Shown: positions 18,941-29,659, counted from the first letter of the stretch. The stretch is DNA of 64,000 bases from Gaiellaceae bacterium (GCA_030446625.1 JAUJMY010000006.1:1-64000); one strand, 5' to 3'. Translations and numbers: made by a program. The notes: generated by a model not told the origin, from the sequence alone.

Positions 18941-19180
18941 CCCGCGAGTCTAGGAGCCGTCGCGGACGCAACGCGTGAGCGCTCCGTAACGACATCGCGA
19001 CAATTTCCTCGCACCGCGGTCGCCCGCCGAGGATGTTCGTGCGCGTCGGGACACCCCGATTGAGGGCGACGTTACGGTGTCGCGCGTGAGGCAGACGGCG
19101 GAGCTGGAGGCGGCCGCAGCCGTCGCGCTGGCCGTAGGTGGCGCCCCACGCCCGACGGCGACCTGCGCACAATTGACTTC

Positions 19181-22100
19181 GTGCCACTGCTGACGGAACC
19201 GCTTCGAACCTTCGGGAGCGCGCTCACGGCGAACTTCGCGGTCGCGTCAGCGAATCCGGCGCAGGCAGAGGACCAACTGAAGGGGCCCGTGCAGCTCCTA
19301 CTGCACGTCGCGGGCGAAGAGTTTGATCTCGACATCGTGGCGCGGACGGAGGCGCTCGGGCACCCTGGCGTTCGGCCGGACATCGGTGTCTCAACGGGCC
19401 AGCTGCTCGTGGGCCACGTTGAGCTGAAGGCTCCTGGTAAAGGCGTACGTCCAGGCACGTCGTGGGCCGAGCACGACCGCCAGCAGTTCGAAAAGCTTCG
19501 GGACCACCCGAATCTGCTGTACACCGACGGCAACGATTGGGCGCTCTATCGACGTGGCCGGCTCGCTGCGACGGTAAAGGCGCGCGGCGACGTGAGGAGC
19601 GACGGCGCGCACGCATTCGACGACGCCGCGGCGCTGCAGCTCGAGTCAACGCTGCGTGACTTCTTCACGTGGGAGCCACTCGTTCCGACGTCGCCGCCGG
19701 CACTCGCGCAGCTCCTTGCACCGCTGACGCGCTTGCTCCGTGAATCGGTCCGACTTTCGCTCGCGAACCCGCAGTCGGCACTGAAGCACCTCGCCGACGA
19801 CTGGCGCGACTTCTTCTTCCCCGACGCCGACGACGCCCAGTTCGCAGACGCCTACGCGCAAACGCTGACGTACGCGCTCCTGCTCGCTCGCGTAGAAGGG
19901 GAGCGCGATCTGCACGGCAACGCACCAGCGCGGCTCGACCGACGGCACAGCCTGCTCGCACAGGTGCTGCGGCTGATCACCGACCCGCTCGCGCGAGCGG
20001 AGGTCGCCGTGCCCGTCGACCTCCTTGAGCGCGTGATCGCGGCCGTCAACCCGGCGGCGCTCGCGAAGAAGGCGAAGGACCGCGACATCTGGCTGTATTT
20101 CTACGAGGACTTCCTTGCCGCGTACGACAAGCGGCTGCGTAAGAATCGCGGTGTCTACTTCACGCCGCCCGCTGTCGTCGGGGCGCAGGTCGAGCTTGTC
20201 GCAGAACTGCTGCGTACGCGGTTCGACAAGGAGGTCGGATTCGCGTCGGATGACGTGGTCGTCCTCGATCCCGCGGTCGGCACGGGAACGTACCTGCTGG
20301 CAGCGATGAACGAGGGGCTTGAGCGCGTCCGTGAGAAGTACGGCGCCGGACAGGTCGCGGGCCGTGCCGGCGTCGTCGGGCGGAGTTTCCACGGCTTCGA
20401 GCTCCTCGTGGCCTCGTATGTCGTGTCGCACCTCCGGTTCGCGCAGCAAATCGCCGAGGCTGGCGCCGACCTGCCAGAGAACGGCGCGCACATCTACCTC
20501 ACCGACACGCTAGAGGCTCCGCACGTCGCCCCGCCCGGTTTCGCCCACCGACCGCTGTTCGTGGAAAAGCTCGCGCAGGAGAACGAGCGTGCTCGACGCG
20601 TGAAGACGGACGCCCGCGTCCTCGTCTGCATCGGCAACCCGCCGTACTTCCGCCAGACAATCGAACCGGATGAGGTTGGGATCGTCGATCGACTCGGAGG
20701 CTGGGTCCGGCGCGAGGCGGACGGTGAGGTCGGAATCCTGCGCGACTTCCTGCGCGACACGCCCGGCGTCCACGCGAAGAACCTGTACAACCTCTACGTC
20801 TACTTCTGGCGCTGGGCGCTCTGGAAGGTGTTCGAGCACTCGCCGGGGCCGGGTATCGTGAGCTTCATCACGGCGTCGTCGTACCTGCGCGGCCCCGGCT
20901 TCGCGGGAATGCGACGACACATGCGCGAGACGTTCGACGACTTGTGGATCCTTGATCTCGGCGGCGAGGGCCGCGGCGCGCGCCAGGACGAGAACGTGTT
21001 CGACATCCAGACGCCGGTCGCGATCGCCGTCGGCGTGCGGTACGGAGACCCGAATCCCGCGCAGTCGGCTCGGGTGCGCTATGCGCGACTCGAGGGGACG
21101 CGCGAAGAGAAGTATGCAGCACTCCGCAACGTCGACGCCTTCAGCCGGGTCACTTGGGCGGAGTGTTTCAGCGGGTGGACACAGCCGTTCGTCCCGCAGC
21201 AGACGGGCGATTACTTCTCGTGGCCCGCGCTGACAGATTTGTTCCCGTGGCAGCACACCGGTATGGAAGTGAAGCGAACGTGGCCGATCGCGCCTGATCG
21301 GCAGACGCTCGAGCGTAGGTGGATCGCGCTTCTGAGCAGCTCGGTCAACGAGCGGCGCGAGCTATTCCGCGAAACACGCGATAGAAAGATTGGGCACGCG
21401 TACGCGGATCTCGCCGACAATCTGTCGCGGTTGCCCCCCATCGAGACACTGGCGCCGGACGTGCCGGTTCCAAGCTCGATTCGCATCGCGTTCCGAACGC
21501 TCGATCGGCAATTCTTCCTCGCCGACAATCGTCTCGCTGATTACCCGCGGCCGGTCCTATGGCGGAGCTGGGGGCCGCGCCAGACGTTCCTAACGACGTT
21601 GCTGACAGACATCCTCGGGACGGGACCCGCGGCGACAGCCTCCACCCTCGTCCCGGATCGGCATCACTTCTCGGGGCGCGGCGGAAAGGACGTGATCCCG
21701 CTGTACCGCGACGCCGCCGCGAGAGAGCCGAATGTCGGTGGAGGGCTTCTGAGGGCGCTTGGCAATGTGCTACCCGAGGAGCTTCTCGCGTATTGCTACG
21801 CGATCCTCACCGCGCCCGCCTATGCGTCGCGCTTCGCGCAGGAACTCGAGATCCCTGGGCCACGTGTCCCCCTCACGCGCAATGGCGAGCTGTGGAAGCG
21901 AGCCGTCGGCCTGGGCGAGCGATTGCTCTTCCTCCACACGTACGCCGAGCGCTTTGTCCCGCCTGGAGCGAAGGCCGGCGAGGTTCCTCAAGGCCCGGCG
22001 CGATCCGTCGTCGCGGTGCCCTCGACGGAGGACGCGTATCCCGCACGCCACTGGTACGACGTCGAGAAGCACGAGCTGCACGTCGGCGACGGCGTCTTTG

Positions 22101-22429
22101 CGCCGGTGTCGCCGGAGGTGCGCAGCTATTCCGTCTCTGGCCTCGACGTGCTCGGCTCGTGGCTCGACTACCGAATGCGCGAGGGTGCGGGAAGGCGTTC
22201 GTCGCAGCTCGATCGCATCCGTCCGACGGCGTGGCCGGCCGTGTTCAGCGAGGAGCTACTCCGGCTGCTCTGGATCGTGGAGGGAACCGTCGCGCTCGGC
22301 CCCGAGCTGGACGCGCTCCTCGACGCCGTCGCCGCCGGACCCGTGTTCCAGGCTGCGGATCTCCCGCAGCCAACGCCTGAGTCGCGGCTGCCGCCGCGCG
22401 GTCAGGCCGACGCGGCGAGCTGGAGCTGA
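19181..22429 (+). CDS. Single-polypeptide restriction-methylation enzyme (type IIG / type ISP-like)
   Basis: A 1082-aa protein combining nuclease, adenine methyltransferase and target recognition. The N-terminus has a PD-(D/E)XK-like pattern, Asp67 in RPDIGVS and Glu81-X-Lys83 in VELKAPGKG. A helical spacer leads to YFYEDFLAAYDKRLRKNRG, typical of IIG/ISP enzymes. Methyltransferase motif I is DPAVGTGTY (363-371) and motif IV is NPPY (486-489), so N6-adenine methylation is expected. The last 400 residues would be the specificity domain. No helicase motor is present, unlike LlaGI-type ISP enzymes. It sits on the opposite strand between radA and clpC, a pair normally adjacent, and its codon choice looks less extreme in GC, both suggesting acquisition. 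The start is GTG 19181 with no good ribosome-binding site. Confidence 0.85.
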   Translation: MPLLTEPLRTFGSALTANFAVASANPAQAEDQLKGPVQLLLHVAGEEFDLDIVARTEALGHPGVRPDIGVSTGQLLVGHVELKAPGKGVRPGTSWAEHDRQQFEKLRDHPNLLYTDGNDWALYRRGRLAATVKARGDVRSDGAHAFDDAAALQLESTLRDFFTWEPLVPTSPPALAQLLAPLTRLLRESVRLSLANPQSALKHLADDWRDFFFPDADDAQFADAYAQTLTYALLLARVEGERDLHGNAPARLDRRHSLLAQVLRLITDPLARAEVAVPVDLLERVIAAVNPAALAKKAKDRDIWLYFYEDFLAAYDKRLRKNRGVYFTPPAVVGAQVELVAELLRTRFDKEVGFASDDVVVLDPAVGTGTYLLAAMNEGLERVREKYGAGQVAGRAGVVGRSFHGFELLVASYVVSHLRFAQQIAEAGADLPENGAHIYLTDTLEAPHVAPPGFAHRPLFVEKLAQENERARRVKTDARVLVCIGNPPYFRQTIEPDEVGIVDRLGGWVRREADGEVGILRDFLRDTPGVHAKNLYNLYVYFWRWALWKVFEHSPGPGIVSFITASSYLRGPGFAGMRRHMRETFDDLWILDLGGEGRGARQDENVFDIQTPVAIAVGVRYGDPNPAQSARVRYARLEGTREEKYAALRNVDAFSRVTWAECFSGWTQPFVPQQTGDYFSWPALTDLFPWQHTGMEVKRTWPIAPDRQTLERRWIALLSSSVNERRELFRETRDRKIGHAYADLADNLSRLPPIETLAPDVPVPSSIRIAFRTLDRQFFLADNRLADYPRPVLWRSWGPRQTFLTTLLTDILGTGPAATASTLVPDRHHFSGRGGKDVIPLYRDAAAREPNVGGGLLRALGNVLPEELLAYCYAILTAPAYASRFAQELEIPGPRVPLTRNGELWKRAVGLGERLLFLHTYAERFVPPGAKAGEVPQGPARSVVAVPSTEDAYPARHWYDVEKHELHVGDGVFAPVSPEVRSYSVSGLDVLGSWLDYRMREGAGRRSSQLDRIRPTAWPAVFSEELLRLLWIVEGTVALGPELDALLDAVAAGPVFQAADLPQPTPESRLPPRGQADAASWS

Positions 22430-22668
22430 GTCTGCGGCGTCGCGCCGGGCCCCGGGAAATACGTCTTGCGCCGGAGGTCGTTGTGAAGGTCGAGGAGCTG
22501 GCGTTCCGCGTCCTCTAGCGCGCGAACACGCGCTGCCTCCGCCGCCTCCTCGCCGAGCGCGCGAGCGAGTCGCTCCAGCCGCTCGCGCGCCTCAGAGATG
22601 CACAAGAGGGCGGCGTCGACCTGTTCGAGCTGCTCGACCGTCATCGGCACACACTGTATGGCCGCCAT
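22402..22668 (-). CDS. Small coiled-coil hypothetical protein
   Basis: An 88-aa protein dominated by a predicted long amphipathic helix (EQLEQVDAALLCISEARERL, LERLARALGEEAAEAARVRALE, DAERQLLDLHNDLRRK), followed by a short Pro/Gly/Gln tail. The start is ATG 22668 or 22644, neither with a clear Shine-Dalgarno sequence. Its 3' end overlaps the restriction enzyme gene tail to tail by 28 nt, and it lies 32 nt downstream of clpC on the same strand. The family is not recognised. The regular heptad-like pattern is the main evidence that it is real. Confidence 0.55.
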   Translation of the reverse strand: MAAIQCVPMTVEQLEQVDAALLCISEARERLERLARALGEEAAEAARVRALEDAERQLLDLHNDLRRKTYFPGPGATPQTQLQLAASA

Positions 22669-22700
22669 CGGACAGGACGGAAGCGTCGGAGCGCGAGCGG

Positions 22701-25241
22701 CTAGACGGCGTCGTCGCCGGCGTCGTCCGCGGCGGCCACGGGCTCGTCGGCCGGCACCGTCACGTGCTCCGCCGTCAGGTCCGGCGGCATGACGACGATG
22801 TCCACCTCGGGCTCGCCCTCCGCGACCTCGGCCTTGCGGCCGACGAGGATCGTCGAGCCGGGCTCGAGCGTCCGGCCGAGCACGAAGTCCGCGAGCGGGT
22901 CCTCGATGTACTGCTGGATCGCGCGGCGGAGCGGCCTCGCGCCCATCGCCGGGTCGAAGCCCTTCTCGACGAGCAGCTCCTTCGCCTCGTCCGTGAGCTC
23001 GATGGTCACCTCGTGCAGCGCCATCTGCTCGCGCAGCCGCTTCATCAGCAGGTCGACGATGACGAGGATCTCCTGCTTCGTCAGCTTCGGGAAGACGATC
23101 ACTTCGTCGATCCGGTTCAGCAGCTCCGGCCGGAAGGCCTTCTTGAGCTCGCTCATGACCCGGCTCTTCATGTCCTCGTACGACAAGCCGGTCTCGTCGC
23201 CCTGCGAGAAGCCGAGGCCGACGTTCTTCGAGATCGACGCCGAGCCGATGTTCGAGGTCATGATCACGATCGTGTTCCTGAAGTCGACCTTGCGTCCCTG
23301 CGCGTCGGTCAGGCGGCCGTCCTCGAGGATCTGGAGCAGGATGTTGAAGACGTCCGGGTGCGCCTTCTCGATCTCGTCGAGCAGCAGCACGGAGTACGGC
23401 TTGCGGCGCACGGCCTCCGTGAGCTGGCCGCCCTCGTCGTAGCCGACGTAGCCGGGAGGCGAGCCGACCAGGCGCGAGACGGCGTGCTTCTCCATGTACT
23501 CCGACATGTCGATGCGAACCATCGCGTCCTCGTCGCCGAACAGGAACTCGGCGAGCGTCCGCGCGAGCTCGGTCTTCCCGACGCCGGAGGGGCCGAGGAA
23601 GATGAACGAGCCCGTCGGGCGCTTCGGGTCCTTGATTCCCGCGCGCGCTCGGCGGATCGCCTTCGAGACCGCGACGATCGCCTGGTGCTGCCCGATCACG
23701 CGCTTGTGGAGCTCGTCCTCCATCCGGATCAGCTTCTGCGACTCGGCCTCGGTGAGCTTGAAGACGGGGATGCCGGTCCACATCGAGACGATGTCGGCGA
23801 TCTCCTCCTCGCCGACCTCGGGCTGCTGCTCCGTCGTCTCCGACGAGCGCCAGTCCTCCTCGAGCTCGCGCTTCTTCTGCGTCAGCTTGCGCTCCTTGTC
23901 GCGCAGCGACGCCGCCTTCTCGAACTCCTGGTTCTCGATCGCGTCTTCCTTGTCCTTGCGCACCTTCTCGATCTCGTCCTCGAGCTCGCGGTAACGAGGC
24001 GGCGCGCTCATCGTGCGGATGCGGAGGCGCGACGCGGCCTCGTCGATGAGGTCGATCGCCTTGTCGGGCAGGTGGCGGTCCTGGATGTAGCGGTCGGCGA
24101 GCGTCGCGGAGGCCTGCAGCGCCTCGTCCGTGATCTTGCAGCGGTGGTGCGCCTCGTAGCGGTCGCGGAGGCCGCGCAGGATCTGCACCGTGTCGTCGAC
24201 CGACGGCTCGTCGACGCGAATCTGCTGGAAGCGGCGCTCGAGCGCAGCGTCCCGCTCGAGGTACTTCCGGTACTCGTCGAGCGTCGTCGCGCCGACGGTC
24301 TGCAGCTCCCCACGCGCCAGCGCGGGCTTCAGGATCGAGGCGGCGTCGATCGCGCCCTCGGCGGCGCCGGCGCCGACGAGGTTGTGGAGCTCGTCGATGA
24401 ACAGGATGATGTCGCCGCGCTGGGTGATCTCCTTCATCACCTTCTTCAGGCGCTCCTCGAACTCGCCCCGGTACTTCGATCCGGCGACCAGCGCGGCGAG
24501 GTCGAGCGTGTAGATCTGCTTGCCCTTCAGGAGCTCTGGCACCTGGTTCGAGCTGATCCGCGCGGCCAGGCCCTCGACGACGGCCGTCTTGCCGACGCCC
24601 GGCTCGCCGATGAGGACCGGATTGTTCTTCGTGCGGCGCGACAGGATCTGCATCACGCGCTCGATCTCGGTCTGGCGGCCGACGACCGGGTCCAGCTTCC
24701 CATCCGCGGCCTGCTTCGTGAGGTTCCGCCCGAACTGGTCGAGCAGCTTCGAGCTCTTCGACTTGCCCTCGCCGCTCGCGCCTCCGCCGCCGCCCTGGCG
24801 CCGGCCGGGGCCGGAGAGCATGCGGATGATCTCGTTGCGGATCTTCTCGGCGTCCGCGTCGAAGTCGAGCAGGATGCGCGCTGCGACGCCCTCGTTCTCG
24901 CGAACCAGACCGAGCAGGATGTGCTCCGTGCCGATGTAGTTGTGACCCAGCGAGAGGGCCTCGCGCAGCGCGAGCTCGAGCACCTTCTTCGCGCGCGGCG
25001 TGAACGGGATCTGGCCGGTCGTGACCTCGTCGCCCTGCCCGACGATGCGCACGACCTGCGCGCGCACCCGCTCGACCGTGATGTCGAGCGACTCGAGGAC
25101 GCGCGCGGCAAGGCCTTCCTCCTCGCGGAGCAGGCCGAGCAGGATGTGCTCCGTGCCGATGTAGTTGTGCTTGAGGGCGCGGGCCTCGTCCTGGGCGAGA
25201 ACGACGACCTGCCGGGCCCTCTCGGTGAAGCGTTCGAACAC
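22701..25241 (-). CDS. clpC: ATP-dependent Clp protease ATP-binding subunit ClpC
   Basis: AAA+ unfoldase that feeds ClpP, 846 aa. Two N-terminal Clp repeats each contain [16 protein letters not shown]-1 has Walker [14 protein letters not shown] and AAA-2 has [14 protein letters not shown], with a UvrB/C-like coiled middle domain ([15 protein letters not shown]). The GTG at 25241 gives the canonical [10 protein letters not shown] start and has AAAGGGGGG about 9 nt upstream, so it is preferred over a longer frame. No McsA/McsB or CtsR genes are present beside it. In Bacillus it directly precedes radA; here a restriction gene and a small ORF intervene. Confidence 0.96.
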   Translation of the reverse strand: MFERFTERARQVVVLAQDEARALKHNYIGTEHILLGLLREEEGLAARVLESLDITVERVRAQVVRIVGQGDEVTTGQIPFTPRAKKVLELALREALSLGHNYIGTEHILLGLVRENEGVAARILLDFDADAEKIRNEIIRMLSGPGRRQGGGGGASGEGKSKSSKLLDQFGRNLTKQAADGKLDPVVGRQTEIERVMQILSRRTKNNPVLIGEPGVGKTAVVEGLAARISSNQVPELLKGKQIYTLDLAALVAGSKYRGEFEERLKKVMKEITQRGDIILFIDELHNLVGAGAAEGAIDAASILKPALARGELQTVGATTLDEYRKYLERDAALERRFQQIRVDEPSVDDTVQILRGLRDRYEAHHRCKITDEALQASATLADRYIQDRHLPDKAIDLIDEAASRLRIRTMSAPPRYRELEDEIEKVRKDKEDAIENQEFEKAASLRDKERKLTQKKRELEEDWRSSETTEQQPEVGEEEIADIVSMWTGIPVFKLTEAESQKLIRMEDELHKRVIGQHQAIVAVSKAIRRARAGIKDPKRPTGSFIFLGPSGVGKTELARTLAEFLFGDEDAMVRIDMSEYMEKHAVSRLVGSPPGYVGYDEGGQLTEAVRRKPYSVLLLDEIEKAHPDVFNILLQILEDGRLTDAQGRKVDFRNTIVIMTSNIGSASISKNVGLGFSQGDETGLSYEDMKSRVMSELKKAFRPELLNRIDEVIVFPKLTKQEILVIVDLLMKRLREQMALHEVTIELTDEAKELLVEKGFDPAMGARPLRRAIQQYIEDPLADFVLGRTLEPGSTILVGRKAEVAEGEPEVDIVVMPPDLTAEHVTVPADEPVAAADDAGDDAV

Positions 25242-25546
25242 GACCTCGACCCCCCTTTCGTGAGCGACTCGCGTCGAGGTCAGGGGAGTGTAGCCCACGG
25301 CCCCCGTTGTCCCCGCGGCGGTTCACAGACTCTTTATCCGCGCGTATCCGCTCCGGCGCGGCTCGCGAAAGATCCCCCGGACGGGTCAGCAAGCTACGCC
25401 GCGGCGCGGAGTCTTTACCTTCAGATCGAGCGCCGCCCGCGAGCCGCAAACGGGCACCCGCGTTCGACGCACGGGCTCGCGCCTGCCCGCCGCAAGCAGG
25501 CGCGAGCCCCCCTCTTCCCTTCCGAGGCGCCACGTAGCCTTCGCAC
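25242..25546. other. Divergent intergenic region clpC / dinB
   Basis: A 305-nt stretch without a convincing gene, presumably holding both promoters. I see the clpC Shine-Dalgarno run at its left end but no CtsR heptad repeat, no HspR (HAIR) palindrome, no LexA-like GAAC-N4-GTTC box and no strong -35/-10 pair on either strand. Weak short reading frames across it have no recognisable content. Confidence 0.6.
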
Positions 25547-26644
25547 GTGATCGTCGCGCACCTCGACCTGGACGCGTTCTTCGCCGCGGTCGAGGAGCTC
25601 GAGGATCCGGCGCTGCGGGCGAAGCCGCTCGTCGTCGGCGGCGACCCGCACGGCCGTGGCGTCGTCTCGACCGCGAACTACGAGGCGCGGAAGTTCGGCA
25701 TCCGGTCGGCGATGAGCTGCGCGGAGGCGCTCCGCCGCTGCCCGCACGCGGTCTTCGTCCGCCCCCGGCACACGGTCTACCGCGAGTACTCCGCCGTCGT
25801 CTGGGACACCGTCGCGAGCGTGGTGCCGACGATCGAGCGGGCCGGCCTCGACGAGGGCTACCTCGACGTCGGGGAAGTGGCGCCGGACTTCGCGCGCGCC
25901 CGCGCCGTCGCCGAGGCCGTGCAGACGGCGGTGCGCGGCGCGACGAGCCTCTCCTGCTCCCTCGGCGTCGGCACCTCCAAGGTCGTCGCCAAGGTCGCGA
26001 GCGACCGGCGAAAGCCGGGCGGCCTGACGATCGTGCCGCCGGGGCGCGAGGCCGAGTTCCTCGCGCCGTTCGACATCCGCCTGCTGCCCGGCATCGGGCC
26101 GCGGACGGAGGAGCGGCTGCGCGGCCTCGGGATCGCGACCCTCGGCGCGCTCGCCGCGCTCGGCGACGGCGACCTCGCCACGCTCCTGCCCGGGAAGAAC
26201 GGGCGGATGCTGCGCGACCGCGCGCGCGGGATCGACCCGCGTCCGCTCGAGCCGCCGTCGGAGCGGATCTCGATCAGCCACGAGGAGACGTTCGAGCGAG
26301 ACGTCGGCGATCTCGAGCGCCTGCACGAGGAGCTGCGGCGAATGGCCGACCGGCTCGCAGAGCACCTGATTTCCTCGGGACGGGCGGCGCGCACGGTGAC
26401 GACGAAGGTGCGCTACCCCGACTTCTCGATCCGCAGCCGCTCGACGTCGCTCCCCGTCGGGACCGACGACGCGCAGCGCATCGGCGATCTCGCCTGCGCG
26501 CTCCTCGACCGCGCGCTCGCGGACCGCGCCGGCCCGTTGCGTCTCGTCGGAGTCGGCGTCTCCGGGTTCGACCCGTACCGCCAGCTTGCGCTCCCGGTCG
26601 GCGCAGACACGCGCCCGCGAGCGGTAGACGCCCGAGCGTCTTAG
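25547..26644 (+). CDS. dinB: DNA polymerase IV (Y-family)
   Basis: Translesion DNA polymerase, 365 aa. Catalytic acids are Asp7 in HLDLDAFFA and Asp102-Glu103 in GLDEGYLDV; the common S-IDE-AYLD is changed to GLDEGYLD but keeps the acids. [32 protein letters not shown] and [13 protein letters not shown] (HhH) follow, then the little-finger domain. No C-terminal beta-clamp motif is evident in the tail. The start is GTG. It converges on the epimerase gene, with stop codons overlapping by 3 nt. Confidence 0.94.
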   Translation: MIVAHLDLDAFFAAVEELEDPALRAKPLVVGGDPHGRGVVSTANYEARKFGIRSAMSCAEALRRCPHAVFVRPRHTVYREYSAVVWDTVASVVPTIERAGLDEGYLDVGEVAPDFARARAVAEAVQTAVRGATSLSCSLGVGTSKVVAKVASDRRKPGGLTIVPPGREAEFLAPFDIRLLPGIGPRTEERLRGLGIATLGALAALGDGDLATLLPGKNGRMLRDRARGIDPRPLEPPSERISISHEETFERDVGDLERLHEELRRMADRLAEHLISSGRAARTVTTKVRYPDFSIRSRSTSLPVGTDDAQRIGDLACALLDRALADRAGPLRLVGVGVSGFDPYRQLALPVGADTRPRAVDARAS

Positions 26645-27648
26645 GCGACTTCTGCGGCGGTCTGCGCCCCGACCTCGGGCGCCGGCTCCTCGCGCAGAGC
26701 CGCGCTGCCGTCGCGCCTCCCGTACGCGTGCCCGCCCGCGTCGAGGAGCCGGCGCAAGCCGTCCTCGAGCGGCACCTCCGGCTCCCACCGGAGCAGCTGC
26801 CGCGCGCGCGTGATGTCGGGCTGCCGGATCTGCGGATCGTCCACCGGTAGCGCCTCGAACACGATCTCACTCTGCGACCCGCTGACGCGGATCACGATCT
26901 CGGCGAGCTCGAGCAGCGTGAACTCGTGCGGATTGCCGATGTTGACCGGCATGTGCTCGCCGCTTTCCGCGAGGAGGACGAGCCCGCGGATCAGGTCGTC
27001 GACGTAGCAGAAGCTCCGCGTCTGGGAGCCCGTGCCGAAGACGGTGAGCGGCTTGTTCTCCAGCGCCTGACGCACGAACGTCGGGACCGCACGCCCGTCG
27101 TGCGGGCGCATGCGCGGGCCGTACGTGTTGAAGATGCGGACGATCGCCGTGTCGACGCCCTGCGCGCGGTGGTAGGCCATCGTCAGCGCCTCCGAGTACC
27201 GCTTCGCCTCGTCGTAGACGCCGCGCGGCCCGATCGGGTTCACGTGGCCCCAGTACGTCTCCGGCTGCGGATGCACCTGCGGGTCGCCGTATACCTCGCT
27301 CGTCGACGCGAGCAGGAACCGCGCCCGCTTCCACTTGGCGAGGCCGAGCGCGTTGTGCGTCCCGTACGAGCCGACCTTGAGCGTCGCGAGCGGCAGGCGC
27401 AGGTAGTCGATCGGGCTCGCCGGGCTCGCCAGGTGGTAGACGAAGTCCACCGGCTCGTCGATCTGGAGGTGGCTCGTGATGTCGTGGTTCACGAACGTGA
27501 ACGCGGGGTTCCGCATGTGCTCGACGTTCTGGAGCGAGCCCGTCTCCAGGTTGTCGACGCAGATCACGCGGTCGCCGCGCTCGAGCAGGTAGTCGCACAG
27601 GTGCGAGCCGAGGAAGCCGGCGCCGCCGGTGACGACCGCAGTGCTCAT
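26641..27648 (-). CDS. UDP-glucuronate decarboxylase-like SDR epimerase (UDP-xylose synthase type)
   Basis: A 335-aa extended short-chain dehydrogenase. The NAD-binding GGAGFLGSH lies at 8-16, the catalytic STSEVYGDP Ser, and the Tyr145-X3-Lys149 pair in [31 protein letters not shown] and [10 protein letters not shown] closely follow UDP-glucuronic acid decarboxylases, which make UDP-xylose for cell-surface glycans. Related dTDP-glucose dehydratases are possible but less likely. It is isolated from other sugar genes, between dinB (convergent) and lysS. Confidence 0.85.
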   Translation of the reverse strand: MSTAVVTGGAGFLGSHLCDYLLERGDRVICVDNLETGSLQNVEHMRNPAFTFVNHDITSHLQIDEPVDFVYHLASPASPIDYLRLPLATLKVGSYGTHNALGLAKWKRARFLLASTSEVYGDPQVHPQPETYWGHVNPIGPRGVYDEAKRYSEALTMAYHRAQGVDTAIVRIFNTYGPRMRPHDGRAVPTFVRQALENKPLTVFGTGSQTRSFCYVDDLIRGLVLLAESGEHMPVNIGNPHEFTLLELAEIVIRVSGSQSEIVFEALPVDDPQIRQPDITRARQLLRWEPEVPLEDGLRRLLDAGGHAYGRRDGSAALREEPAPEVGAQTAAEVA

Positions 27649-27723
27649 GCCCGCATCATAGGGAGCCGTGCGGCGGCACGGACTCGCACCCCCGGCGTCC
27701 GCGCGTGCCGTGGCGGCGACCGG

Positions 27724-29085
27724 TCACGGCCGCTCGCGCAGCGCCGGAAAGAGGATCACGTCACGGATCGACTCGCGACCCGTCAGGATCATCGCGAGGC
27801 GGTCGATGCCGAGGCCGAGACCCCCCGTCGGCGGCATCCCGTACGCGAGCGCCTCCACGTAGTCCGGATCGCCCTGCTCCCCGTCGGCCTGCGCGGCGGA
27901 CTGCGCGAAGCGCGCCGCCTGCTCGTCCGGATCGGCCAGCTCGGTGAAGGCGTTCCCGAGCTCCATGCCGCCGACGAAGTACTCGAAGCGCTCCACGAGC
28001 CCGGAACCGTCGTCGCGCAGCCGCGCGAACGGCGAGATCTCGACCGGGTAGTCGCGGACGATCGTCGGCTCGAGGAGAGACGGCTCGACGAAGTGCGAGA
28101 AGGCGTGGTCGACGAGCTGCGGCCAGTCCCGATCCTGCCGCGTGTCGACGTCGCGCTCCCGGAGGCGGCGCTCCAGGTCCTCGGCGTCGCGCGTCCACAA
28201 CCTGTGCTCCTCCAGCGACTCGACGAAGCCGAGCCGCCGCCACGGCGGCGCGAGGTCGAGCCGGTGCGCGCGGAACTCCACCTCCGTCGTTCCCAGCACC
28301 TCCCGCGCGACCGCGGCGACGAGCTCCTCGACCCGCACCATCGTGTCCTCGTAGTCGGCGTACGCCTCGTACCACTCGACCATCGTGAACTCCGGGTTGT
28401 GCTTGAAGGAGACGCCCTCGTTCCGGAAGTCCTTGCCGAGCTCGTACACCCGCTCGAGCCCGCCGACGATCAGCCGCTTCAGGTAGAGCTCGGTCGCGAT
28501 CCGCAGGTACAGGTCCGTGTCGAGCTCGTTGTGGTGGGTGACGAACGGGCGCGCGAACGCGCCGCCGTAGCGCGGCTGGAGCACCGGCGTCTCGACCTCG
28601 ACGAAGCCCGCAGCGTCGAGCTGGCGCCGGATCGCGGAGACGAGCCGCGTCCTGAGCAGGAAGTCCGCGCGCGTCTCCTCGTTCATCAGCAGGTCGAGGT
28701 AGCGCTGCCGGTACCGCGTCTCCGTGTCGGTGACGCCGTGGAAGGTGTCCGGGAGCGGGCGCCGGTTCTTCGCGAGCAGCTCGAGCGCGTCCACCGCGAG
28801 CGAGGGCTCCCCGCGGCGCGTCCGCGCCGGCGATCCCGTGACGCCGACGACGTCGCCCAGGTCGAGGTCGACGGTTCCGGTGCGGCTCTCGTCGCAGAGG
28901 ATCTGGAGCCGGCCGGAGCGGTCGACGAGGTCGAGGAAGACGAGCTTGCCGTGCCCGCGGCGGGCGAGGACGCGCCCGGCCAGCCGCCGCTTCTCGGCGC
29001 TCTCCTCCCCCGGCTCGAGACGTTCGGCGTCGGCCCGGACCGCGACGACCTCGTCCCGGTCGGGGAAGCGTCTCGGGAGCGTCAC
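27724..29085 (-). CDS. lysS: Lysyl-tRNA synthetase, class II
   Basis: Charges tRNA-Lys, 453 aa, a little short for the family because the N-terminal extension is reduced. The OB-fold anticodon domain is at about 35-120. Class II motif 2 is FRNEGVSFKHNPEFT and motif 3 is GLGLGIDRLAMILTG. GTG 29085 is taken as start because upstream sequence in frame runs into the end of greA. lysS directly follows greA by 20 nt on the same strand. The greA-lysS pair and a nearby dusB are found together in many bacteria. Confidence 0.96.
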   Translation of the reverse strand: MTLPRRFPDRDEVVAVRADAERLEPGEESAEKRRLAGRVLARRGHGKLVFLDLVDRSGRLQILCDESRTGTVDLDLGDVVGVTGSPARTRRGEPSLAVDALELLAKNRRPLPDTFHGVTDTETRYRQRYLDLLMNEETRADFLLRTRLVSAIRRQLDAAGFVEVETPVLQPRYGGAFARPFVTHHNELDTDLYLRIATELYLKRLIVGGLERVYELGKDFRNEGVSFKHNPEFTMVEWYEAYADYEDTMVRVEELVAAVAREVLGTTEVEFRAHRLDLAPPWRRLGFVESLEEHRLWTRDAEDLERRLRERDVDTRQDRDWPQLVDHAFSHFVEPSLLEPTIVRDYPVEISPFARLRDDGSGLVERFEYFVGGMELGNAFTELADPDEQAARFAQSAAQADGEQGDPDYVEALAYGMPPTGGLGLGIDRLAMILTGRESIRDVILFPALRERP

Positions 29086-29105
29086 GCGCTCGAGTGTAAG
29101 AAGTT

Positions 29106-29579
29106 CTACGCCGCGTTGATGCCGAGGATCTTGAACTTGAGCGAGCCGCGCGGCGCCGCGACCTCGACGACCTCGCCCTTCTTGCGCCCCATGATCGCCT
29201 TGCCGACCGGGGACTCGTTCGACAGCTTGTGCTCCGCGGGGTTGGCCTCGGCGGAGCCGACGACGTGGTACTCCACGGTCTCGTTCGCGTCGATGTCCTT
29301 GAGGCGCACGCGAGAGCCGATCGAGACGACGTCGGTCGTCACCTCGTCGGCCGCGATCACGCGGGCGGCCGAGAGCCGCTCCTCGAGCAGCGCGATCCGG
29401 TGCTCGAGCATCGCCTGCTCGTTCTTCGCGTCGTCGTACTCGGCGTTCTCCGCGATGTCCCCGAACTCGCGCGCGATCCGGATCCGCTCGGCCACCTCGC
29501 GCCGCTTCTCGTTCGAGAGGAAGCGGATCTCCTCCTTCAGCTTCTCGTAGCCCTCGGGCGTGAGGATTACGTCCTTCAC
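29106..29579 (-). CDS. greA: Transcription elongation factor GreA
   Basis: Rescues backtracked RNA polymerase by stimulating transcript cleavage, 157 aa. The N-terminal coiled coil carries the acidic tip in AREFGDIAENAEYDDAKN. The C-terminal FKBP-like domain has SPVGKAIMGRKKGEVVEV. GTG 29579 is chosen because AGGAGG lies 6 nt upstream and the protein then starts at the conserved LTPEGYEKLKEE. It is followed by lysS. Confidence 0.96.
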   Translation of the reverse strand: MKDVILTPEGYEKLKEEIRFLSNEKRREVAERIRIAREFGDIAENAEYDDAKNEQAMLEHRIALLEERLSAARVIAADEVTTDVVSIGSRVRLKDIDANETVEYHVVGSAEANPAEHKLSNESPVGKAIMGRKKGEVVEVAAPRGSLKFKILGINAA

Positions 29580-29659
29580 AGCGGCCTCCTGACCCCTCCA
29601 AGAAAAGTGCGAGGCGCCACCCCAGGCACCTTCGCGGCCGGCCATCGTAGCCGTGCGGC

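Noticed and set aside
18941-19180. Gap between radA and the restriction gene, with TTGACT near 19171
   Set aside because: The hexamer is too close to the GTG start to be its -35 and has no -10 partner; no gene or element could be supported.
19181-22429. Considered as a BREX PglX or DISARM methylase
   Set aside because: No pglZ, brxC, drmABC or helicase genes nearby, and the protein carries its own nuclease-like domain.
22402-25533. Very long antisense reading frame (over 1000 codons) opposite and along clpC in another frame
   Set aside because: Its content is Arg/Gly/Ala-rich nonsense produced by GC-rich third positions; only the last 88 codons (the coiled-coil protein) look natural.
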